Part shown: positions 8,581 to 16,608 of the stretch, piece by piece | How positions within the stretch are numbered: the stretch's first letter is position 1 | Layout: each line of letters opens with the position of its first letter | Program-made: the position numbers and the translations under genes | The notes under the pieces: generated by a model | Told to the model about the DNA's origin: nothing | Databases searched by the model: none | Seen by the model: the letters and a program-made list of their open reading frames with translations, nothing else | From: Pseudonocardia phyllosphaerae | GTDB taxonomy: Bacteria; Actinomycetota; Actinomycetes; Mycobacteriales; Pseudonocardiaceae | Length of the DNA: 64,000 nucleotides | Direction: 5' to 3' | Assembly: GCF_046546475.1 (NCBI RefSeq) | Contig: NZ_JBKGXS010000008.1 | Span: forward strand, 124,001-188,000

Positions 8581-11060
8581 CGATCCCCACACCCGGCGCC
8601 GACCACGAGTCCGACCCCGTCGACACCGAACCGGCGCGGGCGGCGAGTTTCGACTCGGCGCGTGGCCACTGGGTCGGTGCGTCGGTGCCGCGGCGGGAGG
8701 ACCCTCGCCTCCTGTCCGGCCGCGGCCGGTTCGTCGACGACATCCACCTGTCCGGGATGCTGCACGCCGGATTCGTCCGGGCCACGGTCGCCCACGCCGA
8801 GCTCACCGGAGTCGACCTGAGCGCCACCCGCGAGATCCCGGGGGTGGTCGCCGCCTACGACGCCGACGATCTCGCGCTCGGCGACATCGTGGCGCTGCTC
8901 GACCGGCCACCCGAGGAGTTCACTCCGACCACGATGCCGGTGCTGGCCCGCGGCAAGGTCCGTTTCGTCGGCGAACCGGTCGCGCTCGTCGTCGCCCGCG
9001 ACCCCTACGTGGTGGAGGACGGCATCGAGGCCGCCGTCGTCGACTACGACGCGCTGCCCGCCGTCGTCGACGAGGACGGCGCCCTGGCCGACGACGCACC
9101 CGCCCTGCACGACGAGGCGACCGGCGGTCCCCTGCCCCCCAACGTGCTGCTCGACGTGTCGATGTTCGACACACCCGGCGTCGACGACACCTTCGACGCC
9201 GCCGCCCGGTCGGGCACGGTCGTCGAGGTCACCTCGCGCAGCGCGCGGCAGAACGCGCTCCCGCTCGAAACACGCGGAGTCGTCGCCTCCTGGGACGCCC
9301 GCGACGACCAGCTCCTGGTCCAGACCTGCAGCCAGGTCCCCCACCAGGTCCGCACCGTCCTCGCCCGCTGCCTGCGGCTCCCGGAGCGGGCCGTGCGCGT
9401 CACGGTGCCCGACATGGGCGGCGGCTTCGGCCAGAAGTGTGTCGTCGGCCGTGAGGAGATCGCCGTGGCGGCCGCTGCGCATCGGCTGGACCGACCGGTG
9501 AAATGGATCGAGGACCGGCGGGAGGCGCTGACCGCGGGGTTCCTCGCCCGCGAGCAGCGCTACCGCACCCGCGCGGCGTTCGACGCGACCGGCCACATCA
9601 CGGCCCTCGACGTCGACGTCGTATGCGACATGGGGGCCTACTCCTGCTACCCGTTCACCGTCGGCATCGAGCCCCTGATGGCCTCGGCGGAGATGCCCAG
9701 CGTCTACCAGGTGCCCGCCTACCGGGTCCGCGGCCGCGCGATCACCACCAACAAGGCGCCCACCGCCCCCTACCGCGGTGTCAGCCGCCCCCAGTACGTC
9801 CAGGCCGTCGAACTCGTCATGGACCGCGCCGCCCGCGCGCTCGATCTGAGCCCGGTCGAGATCCGCCGCCGCAACGTGATCACAGAGTTCCCGTACACCG
9901 GCGTCAACGGCGTCACCTACGACCCCGGCACCTACCGCGAGTCACTCGACCTGGCCGAGACCACGCTGCGCGACGAGGGCTGGTACGCGCTGCGCGACCG
10001 TGCCGCCGCGGAGGGCCGCCACATCGGCATCGGGTACAGCTGCTTCTCCGAACGCACCGGCTACGGCTCGGAGGCCTTCGCCAAACGGAAGATGCAGGTG
10101 GTGCCCGGGTTCGACATCTCCGAGATCCGCATGGACACCACCGGCGCCGTCGTGGTCACCAGCGGCACGATGAACCACGGCCAGTCCCACGAGACCACCC
10201 TCGCCCAGATCGTCGCCGACCGCCTCGGCGTCGACATCGCCAAGGTCAAGCTGCGCCAGGGCGACACCGAACGCATCGCCTACGGCTGGGGCACCTTCGC
10301 CTCCCGGTCGGTGACCATCGGCGGGTCGGCCGTCTCCCTCGCGGCCGGCCGGCTCGGGGAGCTCCTCTGCCGGATCGCAGCGCACCTGCTGGAGACCCGC
10401 CCGGACAACGTCGCCCTCGACGGCGACGGCGGGGTGACCCAGCTCGACGATCCGACCCGGCGGATCTCCTTCGACGACATCGCCGACGTCGCCTATCTGC
10501 GGGCCCACCTGCTGCCCAAGGACGTCGAACCGACCCTGTCGGCGACCGCGAGCTTCGACGTCCCCGGCGACGGGACGTTCTCCAACGCCACCCACGCGGT
10601 GGTCGTCGAGATCGACCCCGGAACCGGGCAGGTCCGGTTCCTGCGCTACGCCTGCGTCGAGGACTGCGGTGTGGTCATCCATCCGAAGGTCGTCGACGGC
10701 CAGTGCCGCGGCGGTATCGCCCAGGGCATCGCCGGCGCGCTCTACGAGCAGGTGACCTACGCCGGGAACGGCGAACCGTCGGCTGCCAGCTTCATCGACT
10801 ACCTCGTCCCGACCGCCGCCGAGATCCCGGACATCTCCGTCACCCACCTGGAGACCCCGTGCGCGTTCACCGAGAACGGGGCCAAGGGAGCCGGCGAGGG
10901 CGGCACGATCGGCGCACCGGCCGCGGTACTGGGTGCGCTCAACGACGCACTGCGCCACACCGGTGTCGCGATCGACGACACCCCCGTCCACCCACAGACC
11001 CTGCTGGCCGCCCTCGACGAGGCCGCCACGCGAACTCCGGAACAGGAAGGCGCCCGGTGA
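8577..11060 (+). CDS. coxL: Molybdopterin-binding catalytic subunit, probable nicotinate (N-heteroaromatic) hydroxylase
   Basis: Large subunit of 827 aa of the xanthine oxidase/CoxL family, which binds the molybdopterin cytosine dinucleotide cofactor and hydroxylates a ring carbon with water as oxygen donor. The N-terminal a/b hammerhead domain starts at RREDPRLLSGRGRFVDD. The molybdopterin contact reads DMGGGFGQK near residue 281, and the catalytic Glu is in GAKGAGEGG near the C-terminus. The loop reading APYRGVSRPQ lacks the cysteine of the AYRCSFR loop that holds copper in true CO dehydrogenase, so this is a hydroxylase and not a CODH. Most likely it makes 6-hydroxynicotinate. Start at the ATG overlapping the coxM stop; end overlaps coxS. 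Confidence 0.88.
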   Translation: MTIPTPGADHESDPVDTEPARAASFDSARGHWVGASVPRREDPRLLSGRGRFVDDIHLSGMLHAGFVRATVAHAELTGVDLSATREIPGVVAAYDADDLALGDIVALLDRPPEEFTPTTMPVLARGKVRFVGEPVALVVARDPYVVEDGIEAAVVDYDALPAVVDEDGALADDAPALHDEATGGPLPPNVLLDVSMFDTPGVDDTFDAAARSGTVVEVTSRSARQNALPLETRGVVASWDARDDQLLVQTCSQVPHQVRTVLARCLRLPERAVRVTVPDMGGGFGQKCVVGREEIAVAAAAHRLDRPVKWIEDRREALTAGFLAREQRYRTRAAFDATGHITALDVDVVCDMGAYSCYPFTVGIEPLMASAEMPSVYQVPAYRVRGRAITTNKAPTAPYRGVSRPQYVQAVELVMDRAARALDLSPVEIRRRNVITEFPYTGVNGVTYDPGTYRESLDLAETTLRDEGWYALRDRAAAEGRHIGIGYSCFSERTGYGSEAFAKRKMQVVPGFDISEIRMDTTGAVVVTSGTMNHGQSHETTLAQIVADRLGVDIAKVKLRQGDTERIAYGWGTFASRSVTIGGSAVSLAAGRLGELLCRIAAHLLETRPDNVALDGDGGVTQLDDPTRRISFDDIADVAYLRAHLLPKDVEPTLSATASFDVPGDGTFSNATHAVVVEIDPGTGQVRFLRYACVEDCGVVIHPKVVDGQCRGGIAQGIAGALYEQVTYAGNGEPSAASFIDYLVPTAAEIPDISVTHLETPCAFTENGAKGAGEGGTIGAPAAVLGALNDALRHTGVAIDDTPVHPQTLLAALDEAATRTPEQEGAR

Positions 11061-11557
11061 GCGAACGACAACTGGTCGTCCTGACCGTCAACGACACCGA
11101 GCACGAGATCCTCGTCGAACCACGCCGGACACTGTCCGACGCGCTACGCCACGATCTGGAGCTGACCGGGACCCATGTCGGCTGCGAGCACGGGGTCTGC
11201 GGGGCGTGCACCGTCCTCGTCGACGGCGCCCCGGTCCGGGCCTGCCTCATGTTCGCCGTCCAGGCCGAGGGCTCCCGGGTGACGACGGTGGAGTCCCTCG
11301 GCCACGACGGCGAGCTCAGCGACCTCCAGCAGGCCTTCAGCAGCCACCACGGACTGCAGTGCGGGTTCTGCACCCCGGGGTTCCTCATGCTCGCCGAGGG
11401 CTTCCTCGCCGACGAGCCGGACGCCGACCGCGACGCGGTCCGCGACGCGCTCTCGGCCAACCTGTGCCGCTGCACCGGCTACCAGACCGTCGTCGACGCC
11501 GTCGCCGACGTCGCGACCCGGCGCCGGACCTCAGCCTCGAAGGAGACCCGATCGTGA
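11057..11557 (+). CDS. coxS: Molybdenum hydroxylase [2Fe-2S] subunit (CoxS family)
   Basis: Small electron-transfer subunit of 166 aa carrying two [2Fe-2S] clusters. The plant-ferredoxin cluster ligands are in GCEHGVCGACTVLVDG and the following RACL; the second cluster ligands are in QCGFCTPG and LCRCTGY. The spacing is the family's C-x4-C-x2-C and C-x2-C...C-x-C. It starts with a GTG that overlaps the coxL stop (GTGA) and ends overlapping coxG by 4 bp, so subunits M, L and S are translated as a chain. The subunit order M-L-S is that of CO dehydrogenase, nicotine dehydrogenase and quinoline oxidoreductase type enzymes. Confidence 0.93.
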   Translation: MSERQLVVLTVNDTEHEILVEPRRTLSDALRHDLELTGTHVGCEHGVCGACTVLVDGAPVRACLMFAVQAEGSRVTTVESLGHDGELSDLQQAFSSHHGLQCGFCTPGFLMLAEGFLADEPDADRDAVRDALSANLCRCTGYQTVVDAVADVATRRRTSASKETRS

Positions 11558-12252
11558 TCCTCGACAATCACCTCGACATCCCCGCCGACCCCGACGCGGT
11601 GTTCGCTCTGATCAACGACGTCGAACGTGTGGCGAGCTGCCTGCCCGGCGCGATACTCGACGGCCAGGAGGACGACACCTACCTGGGCCGCGTGAAGTTC
11701 AAGGTCGGACCGATCAGCGCCGCCTACGCGGGGAAGATCCGGTTCACCGAGGTCGCCGCCGACGAGCGACGGCTGCGCCTGTCCGCCCGGGGAGCCGACA
11801 GCCACGGCAACGGCGACGCCGAAGCCGACGTCACTCTCACCGTGGCCCCCGCATCCGCGGGGTCGACCCTCGATCTGCACACCGACCTGGTGGTCCGCGG
11901 CAAGATCGCCCAGTTCGGCAAGGGCGCCATCACCACGGTGTCGAACAAGCTCCTCGACCAGTTCGCCCGCAACCTCGCCGCGCAGCTCCAGGCACCGCCC
12001 GACCAGAACCGACCCGGTACCGCGGAGCACGCCACGGCAGGTGGAGCAGCGGAGGCGGTCCCGACCGCGGGCGCACGGAACGGAGGATCCGGCGGCGAGT
12101 CGCTCGACGGACTGGCGATGCTGCTGCCTGCCGGCGCCGGACGCTACGCCGCGGCCGCCGGCGCGCTCGCCGTGGCGTTCTTCCAGGGCTGGTTGCTCGG
12201 CCGGGTCCGCACCCAGGACAAGCTGATCAAGGAGTTGCGGCGTGACCGCTGA
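11554..12252 (+). CDS. coxG: CoxG-like SRPBCC protein with C-terminal membrane helix
   Basis: A 232-aa protein. Residues 1-150 form the START/SRPBCC fold of the CoxG family (start reads VILDNHLDIPADPDAVFALINDVERV, later YLGRVKFKVGPI). A low-complexity linker follows, then a C-terminal hydrophobic helix at about residues 195-215. CoxG in Oligotropha helps anchor CO dehydrogenase to the membrane, and the C-terminal helix here would suit the same job for this hydroxylase (inference). The start is the GTG overlapping the coxS stop. Its end overlaps the next gene by 11 bp. Confidence 0.85.
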   Translation: MILDNHLDIPADPDAVFALINDVERVASCLPGAILDGQEDDTYLGRVKFKVGPISAAYAGKIRFTEVAADERRLRLSARGADSHGNGDAEADVTLTVAPASAGSTLDLHTDLVVRGKIAQFGKGAITTVSNKLLDQFARNLAAQLQAPPDQNRPGTAEHATAGGAAEAVPTAGARNGGSGGESLDGLAMLLPAGAGRYAAAAGALAVAFFQGWLLGRVRTQDKLIKELRRDR

Positions 12253-12913
12253 GAGCCTGCACGGCGCCGACACCGACGCCACCTACGACCGCGCGGGATT
12301 CGGCGCAACGGTCCCTCGCGGACCGCGCCCTGCGCTCATCGTCGTCGACCTGACCCGCGGGTTCACCGAACCCACATTCGCCTCCGGCTCCGATCTGTCC
12401 GCCCCGGTGGCCGCCGCGGCGGCCCTGGTGGACGCCGCGCACCGCGCAGACGTGCCGGTCGTGTTCACCGCGATCAGCTACACGCCGGCCGAGGCCGACG
12501 GTGACGCCGTCGCGTGGCTCCGCAAGGCGACCGGTATGCGCGCCCTGCGCGAGGACAGCGAGGCCGTCGCGCTCGATCCCAGAATCGACCGGGTGCTCGG
12601 CGACCACCTGATCGTGAAGAAGGGAGCCTCGGCGTTCCACGGCACCGGGCTCGGCGCCCTGCTCTCCGGTCTGCACGTCGACACCGCCGTGGTCTGCGGC
12701 GCCACCACCTCGGGATGCGTACGCGCCACCGCCGTCGACGCGGTCACCGGCGGTCTCGACACGCTCGTCGTACGCGAAGCCTGCGGCGACCGCGCCGCGG
12801 GGCCGCACGACGCCGCCTTGTTCGACCTGCAGGCCAAGTACGCCGACGTGATCGACCTCCACGACGCGCTCGGCTACCTCGCGACCCACGCCGTCCGGCA
12901 ACCCGCCCTGTGA
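12242..12913 (+). CDS. nicF: Isochorismatase-family amidohydrolase, probable maleamate amidase
   Basis: Proposed to hydrolyse maleamate to maleate plus ammonia. The protein (223 aa) has the cysteine-hydrolase triad: Asp36 in LIVVDLTRGF, Lys126 or Lys127 in LIVKKGASAFHGT, and Cys159 in GATTSGCVRAT, with the cis-peptide loop before it. The start is a GTG at 12242 inside the last codons of coxG (11-bp overlap), so translation is coupled. Other family members act on N-carbamoylsarcosine, nicotinamide or isochorismate; the assignment rests on the flanking deformylase-like and dioxygenase-like genes. Confidence 0.78.
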   Translation: MTAESLHGADTDATYDRAGFGATVPRGPRPALIVVDLTRGFTEPTFASGSDLSAPVAAAAALVDAAHRADVPVVFTAISYTPAEADGDAVAWLRKATGMRALREDSEAVALDPRIDRVLGDHLIVKKGASAFHGTGLGALLSGLHVDTAVVCGATTSGCVRATAVDAVTGGLDTLVVREACGDRAAGPHDAALFDLQAKYADVIDLHDALGYLATHAVRQPAL

Positions 12914-12924
12914 GGAGACCGCCC

Positions 12925-13839
12925 GTGACCAGCACCGTCCCGACCGTCGAGGTGGAGCACGCGACCGCCCGGCTGCTGACCCAGCCCGCACTCGCCGACC
13001 TGGCCGAGCTGTCCGCTCGCGGAGTCACCAGCCGCTGGGTACGGACCCCCTCCGGGCACCTGCACCTGCTCGACTACGGCCCCGCCGATGCCGTACCCGT
13101 GCTGATCCTGCCCGGCATCACCAGCCCCGCGATCACCATGGACTTCCTCGCCCGCCGGCTCACCGACCTCGTACGGCCGCTCGTCCTCGACGTGCGCGGG
13201 CGCGGGCTGTCCGACAACGCCCCGACGGACGCCGCCGGCCCGCTGCGCGGCTACGACCTCGGCGCCTACGCCGACGACGTCGACGCCGTGACAGCAGGCC
13301 TCGACCTCGACCGCCCGATCCTGTTCGGACACTCCATGGGGGCGAGAATCGCCGCCGTCGCCGCTGCCCGCGGGACTCATCCTCTTCGCGGCACGGTGCT
13401 GGTCGATCCGCCCATGAGCGGCCCCGGACGCGGCCCCTACCCGACTCCGCTCGCGGCGTTCCTCGGTCAACTCGACCAGGCTCGGCGCGGCACCGACGCC
13501 GATGAGGTCGCCGCGTCCTGGCCGCTGTGGCCGCGCCGCGAGCAGTCCCTGCGGGCCCGGTGGCTGGGGTCCTGCTCGCGCACCGCGATCGTCGCCACCC
13601 ACGCCGGCTTCGAGTCCGAGGACTTCTTCGCGACGTGGCCCGGCGTACCCTCCCCGACCGTCCTGCTCCGCGGCGGGGACAGCCCCGTCGTCACCGCTGC
13701 GGACGCGGCGGAGGCAGCACGAGCCCGTCCCGACGCGCAGATCGTCGATGTACCCGACGCGGGACACATGGTCTTCTGGGACCAGCCCGCCATCGGTCTG
13801 GGCGTGGCCAGGCAGGCACTGACCACGCTGCTGAGCTGA
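12925..13839 (+). CDS. nicD: Alpha/beta hydrolase, probable N-formylmaleamate deformylase
   Basis: Proposed to remove formate from N-formylmaleamate, the product of dihydroxypyridine ring cleavage. The hydrolase fold shows the nucleophile elbow FGHSMGA with Ser137, the oxyanion region ILPGITSPAI, and the catalytic His281 in PDAGHMVFWD; the acid is Asp252 or Glu263. At 304 aa it is about 35 longer than Pseudomonas NicD. The start is the GTG at 12925 with GAGGAGA just before it, 11 bp after the amidase stop. Last gene of the eight-gene operon; a perfect hairpin follows. Confidence 0.78.
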   Translation: MTSTVPTVEVEHATARLLTQPALADLAELSARGVTSRWVRTPSGHLHLLDYGPADAVPVLILPGITSPAITMDFLARRLTDLVRPLVLDVRGRGLSDNAPTDAAGPLRGYDLGAYADDVDAVTAGLDLDRPILFGHSMGARIAAVAAARGTHPLRGTVLVDPPMSGPGRGPYPTPLAAFLGQLDQARRGTDADEVAASWPLWPRREQSLRARWLGSCSRTAIVATHAGFESEDFFATWPGVPSPTVLLRGGDSPVVTAADAAEAARARPDAQIVDVPDAGHMVFWDQPAIGLGVARQALTTLLS

Positions 13840-13844
13840 CCGCA

Positions 13845-13887
13845 CGACGACGGTGGGGCCGGTCGTCGACCGGCCCCACCGTCGTCG
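13845..13887. terminator. Perfect bidirectional terminator between the two convergent nic operons
   Basis: Left arm 13845-13864 and right arm 13868-13887 are exact 20-bp reverse complements with a 3-base loop. It begins 6 bp after the deformylase stop on one strand and ends 4 bp before the maleate isomerase stop on the other, so it can end transcription in both directions. No long U-run follows, as is usual in actinomycetes. Confidence 0.85.
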
Positions 13888-13890
13888 GTT

Positions 13891-14694
13891 TCAGGCCGCG
13901 TGAACCGGCATCCGGGTGACCGGCCCCGGATCGGTGACCGCACCGCTGAGCAGGTGTCCCGCTCCCGGCACCCGCGTCGCGAGCCCCAGCTCGGACAGGA
14001 TGCGGAAGGTGGTCGCGGTGGCCGCGGACAGCACCGGCATACCGACGTCGTCCTGCACCGCTTCGATCGCAGGCAGCGACGGCATCTGCACACACGCCGA
14101 CAGCACCAGTGCGTCCGCTCCCGACAGGTCGAGCCTGCGGTGGTGCTCCCGCAGATCAGCCGGGTCGAGACGGGCCACGGCCAGATTGTCGGGAACCTCG
14201 AGCGACAGCGCGTCGACGACCTCGATCCCGGCATCGGTCAGGTACGCGACGACGGCCGCCGTGAGTGGCTTCATGTACGGGGTCACGATCGCGACCCGCC
14301 GGGCGCCCAGTGCCGCGATCCCCGACAACAGCGCTCCGGCCGAGGACACCACCGGGGCCTGTGCACCGCCCTCGCGCAGCGCCCGGGTGATGTCGTCCTC
14401 TGCGGTGCAGTGGAAGCCCGGCCCCTGCGCCATGATCGCCACCAGGCACGCCGTCGCAACGACGTCCGGACGAGCGTCGGCGAGCTCGCTCGCAGCCCTC
14501 GTGGCCTGCGCGTTCATGGCCTGCAGCTGCTCCGGGGTCACATGCTGCATCCGGGCACGGGCCGCATGGAACACGAACCGGTCCTCCGGAAGCTCCCGCT
14601 CGCGGGCGGCGAGCATGCGGGGCAGCTCGGTCTCCATCGTCAGGTTCGAACTCGGTACGACCATCCCGATGTGATGGTCACCGCCGGCGCTCAC
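13891..14694 (-). CDS. nicE: Maleate cis-trans isomerase
   Basis: Proposed to isomerise maleate to fumarate, the last step into the TCA cycle. The 267-aa protein belongs to the Asp/Glu racemase superfamily. The two catalytic cysteines of maleate isomerases are present at Cys83 (ATACLVAI) and Cys201 (LSACVQMPS), and the N-terminal substrate loop reads MVVPSSNLTME, typical of maleate isomerase rather than aspartate racemase. The start is a GTG at 14694 overlapping the dioxygenase stop by 4 bp. Length matches NicE (about 250 aa). A second homologue lies at 17946-18707. Confidence 0.85.
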   Translation of the reverse strand: MSAGGDHHIGMVVPSSNLTMETELPRMLAARERELPEDRFVFHAARARMQHVTPEQLQAMNAQATRAASELADARPDVVATACLVAIMAQGPGFHCTAEDDITRALREGGAQAPVVSSAGALLSGIAALGARRVAIVTPYMKPLTAAVVAYLTDAGIEVVDALSLEVPDNLAVARLDPADLREHHRRLDLSGADALVLSACVQMPSLPAIEAVQDDVGMPVLSAATATTFRILSELGLATRVPGAGHLLSGAVTDPGPVTRMPVHAA

Positions 14695-15737
14695 CGCGAC
14701 GACGCCGGACGCATCTCCGGCACGGTCAGCTCGCCCTTGTCGACGATCAGCTCGTCGTCGAGGAACAGGGAGTTGCCCCGCATCGGGATGTCAAAGTGAC
14801 ACGGCGTGTCGTTCGGACCGCCGAGCTCGTTGTTCGGGCCGATCGAGAACATCACGTTGCCGTAGAAGCTACGCAGCTCCATGCCCATCCCGCCGGGGAA
14901 CTGCGTCAGGCCGTGCCAGTGCGCGCGCTCGTCGAGCCCCCAGCCGACGTGCGACATGCCGTAGCCGCGCGGGTCGTCGAAGCTGCGGATGTAGGAGGAC
15001 AGCAGGTCGGCATCCAGGCTCGACCGTCCGTCGGTGCCGCGGATGTCCCGGATGAAGCCCTGCTCGATCGTCAGGGTCACCGGGGACCGGACGTAGGTGT
15101 TGAACGGCAACAGCACGTCGCCCGCGGAGAGCACGATCTGCCCGTCCACACCGTCGTCGGCCCCGCCGGTGAACACGAACGCCGCCGGCCAGTGGTCCCA
15201 GCGCCCGGGGGTATCGGTGTAGCCGTACTCCGACAACGTCGGATACACCCCGAGGCGGTAGGTCACATCCGTGCCGGCGGGGCTGGTGATCCGCATCGTG
15301 GAGGCCTTCGCGAGCAGCTCGGCACCGATCTCGACCCGCTCGCGCAGCTCGCGGGTGGGCATCAGCCGGGCCAGCAGCTCCGGGGGCTCGACCGCGGTCA
15401 GGATGCGAGTACCCGCGTCCTGGATCGCGAACTGCTCGGGGCTGAACAGCAGGAACGTGCAGTCGACCAGCATGTCGACCGACTTGAGCGCCTCCACCGC
15501 CAGCGGGATCGACCCGAGCCCGGAGTCGCCGACCGCCCACGCCCCCGACGCGTCGGCCGGCGACGGCAGGCGCAGGTGGAACGTCGCCGCGCCCAGCTGC
15601 TGGGCCGCCCACAGGAAGGCATCGGCGTACTCGGCGCGCTCGGCACCGCGGGTCAGCACCGCCACGGTCTCACCCTCGTGCACCCCGGACAGCTCCAGCT
15701 GCTGTCGGCAGATGTCGTTGAACAGATTCTGGTCCAT
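14691..15737 (-). CDS. nicX: Probable 2,5-dihydroxypyridine 5,6-dioxygenase
   Basis: Proposed to open the ring of 2,5-dihydroxypyridine to N-formylmaleamate, using Fe(II) and O2. The 348-aa length equals that of Pseudomonas NicX (350), and the protein has the M29-aminopeptidase-like fold used by that enzyme. Candidate metal ligands are the Glu/His positions around EYGYTDTPGRWDHW and the His-x-Asp in PCHFDIPMRG near the C-terminus. The start is the ATG at 15737 with GGAGG eight bases upstream. The frame opens at 15767, but that would run through the operator block. First gene of a two-gene operon with nicE. Confidence 0.83.
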   Translation of the reverse strand: MDQNLFNDICRQQLELSGVHEGETVAVLTRGAERAEYADAFLWAAQQLGAATFHLRLPSPADASGAWAVGDSGLGSIPLAVEALKSVDMLVDCTFLLFSPEQFAIQDAGTRILTAVEPPELLARLMPTRELRERVEIGAELLAKASTMRITSPAGTDVTYRLGVYPTLSEYGYTDTPGRWDHWPAAFVFTGGADDGVDGQIVLSAGDVLLPFNTYVRSPVTLTIEQGFIRDIRGTDGRSSLDADLLSSYIRSFDDPRGYGMSHVGWGLDERAHWHGLTQFPGGMGMELRSFYGNVMFSIGPNNELGGPNDTPCHFDIPMRGNSLFLDDELIVDKGELTVPEMRPASSR

Positions 15738-15757
15738 GTCGACCACCTCCAGATACC

Positions 15758-15790
15758 ATCCGAGCACGTACTATCCGAGCACGCAAGGCT
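15758..15790 (-). promoter_or_regulatory. Copy 3 of the nic-locus operator block, upstream of the dioxygenase gene
   Basis: On the plus strand ATCCGAGCACG occurs at 15758-15768 and again, perfectly, at 15773-15783: an 11-bp direct repeat with a 15-bp period. Read on the minus strand, the block from TTGCGT to GGTAT aligns without gaps to 4785-4817. It ends about 20 bp before the nicX start, so a bound regulator would block initiation. The remaining DNA to 15986 shows nothing I can identify. Confidence 0.72.
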
Positions 15791-15986
15791 CCGGGTGCAT
15801 CATCGGCCACTCCCCGCGGACGACCGCCGGCGGGGAGAGCGAGCACAGCCCTCCGCCGGAGGCATCCGGACGAGAACCTGCCGCATCACCGGCCGGGCCG
15901 GCTCAAGCGGCCACTTCCCCGCCCGGCGAGGGTGCTTCATCGGCCAGGCGAGCCAACGACTTCAGAGTTTCACGATGCGAGAAGCC

Positions 15987-16598
15987 CTACTGCCTGGCGC
16001 CTGCCGTGGCCCGCACCCCGGCGAGCACGATCGCAGTGACCCGTTCGGCGTCGGCCCGGGTGAACTCGCGTCCGCCCCGGCTGACCAGCAGGTGCACCGG
16101 ACCGCTCAGCATCTCGCCGAGGAAGTGCGGGTCCACCACCGGCAGCTCCCCGCTCGCGACGGCCGCCTCCACCCGCGCGTGCAGTGTCTCCTGACGGCGG
16201 GCGAGCACGTCGTCGACGACGGCCTGCAGCGCCGGGTTGTCCCGGGCCGATCCGACGACGGCGAGCAGGGCACGCCCCTGCGGGCTGCCCAGCGAGGCGG
16301 CGACGGCCTCGAGGAAGTCGGCGAGGTCGGCGTCGATGTCGCCGGAGTCGTGCAGCGGCGCCGCGTCGGCGCTGAAGGCGACCAGCGCGTCGGCGACGAG
16401 CGCGGTGCGGTCGGGCCAGTTGCGATAGACGCTGGTCTTGTTGACCCCGGCGAGATCGGCGACCTCGTCGTAGCGCAGGCCGGCGAACCCGTCGCGGGCG
16501 ATCAGCTCGGCCGCGGCCTCCAGGATCCGCTGCCGCACCCGGGCGGTGCGCCCGCCGGGTCGGCGGGACGGTTCCCGGGTCGGTCCGTCGTCGGCCAC
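15987..16598 (-). CDS. TetR-family regulator downstream of an FAD monooxygenase
   Basis: About 203 aa. The helix-turn-helix lies near residues 18-65 (RQRILEAAAELIARDGF, then AGVNKTSVYRNWPDRTAL, close to the TetR consensus), and a TetR C-terminal ligand domain follows. The start is taken at the GTG at 16598; a GTG at 16607 is equally possible and the longer upstream frame lies in the neighbouring gene. It is 10 bp downstream of, and in operon with, the FAD monooxygenase at 16609-17718. The inverted repeat before that operon is the likely binding site. Confidence 0.85.
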   Translation of the reverse strand: MADDGPTREPSRRPGGRTARVRQRILEAAAELIARDGFAGLRYDEVADLAGVNKTSVYRNWPDRTALVADALVAFSADAAPLHDSGDIDADLADFLEAVAASLGSPQGRALLAVVGSARDNPALQAVVDDVLARRQETLHARVEAAVASGELPVVDPHFLGEMLSGPVHLLVSRGGREFTRADAERVTAIVLAGVRATAGARQ

Positions 16599-16608
16599 GG
16601 ACGGCACC

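Noticed and set aside
8577..11557. CO dehydrogenase from the CoxMLS order
   Set aside because: The large subunit has APYRGVSRP where CODH has the cysteine-containing AYRCSFR loop, and the operon is for pyridine acids. A hydroxylase of the same family fits better.
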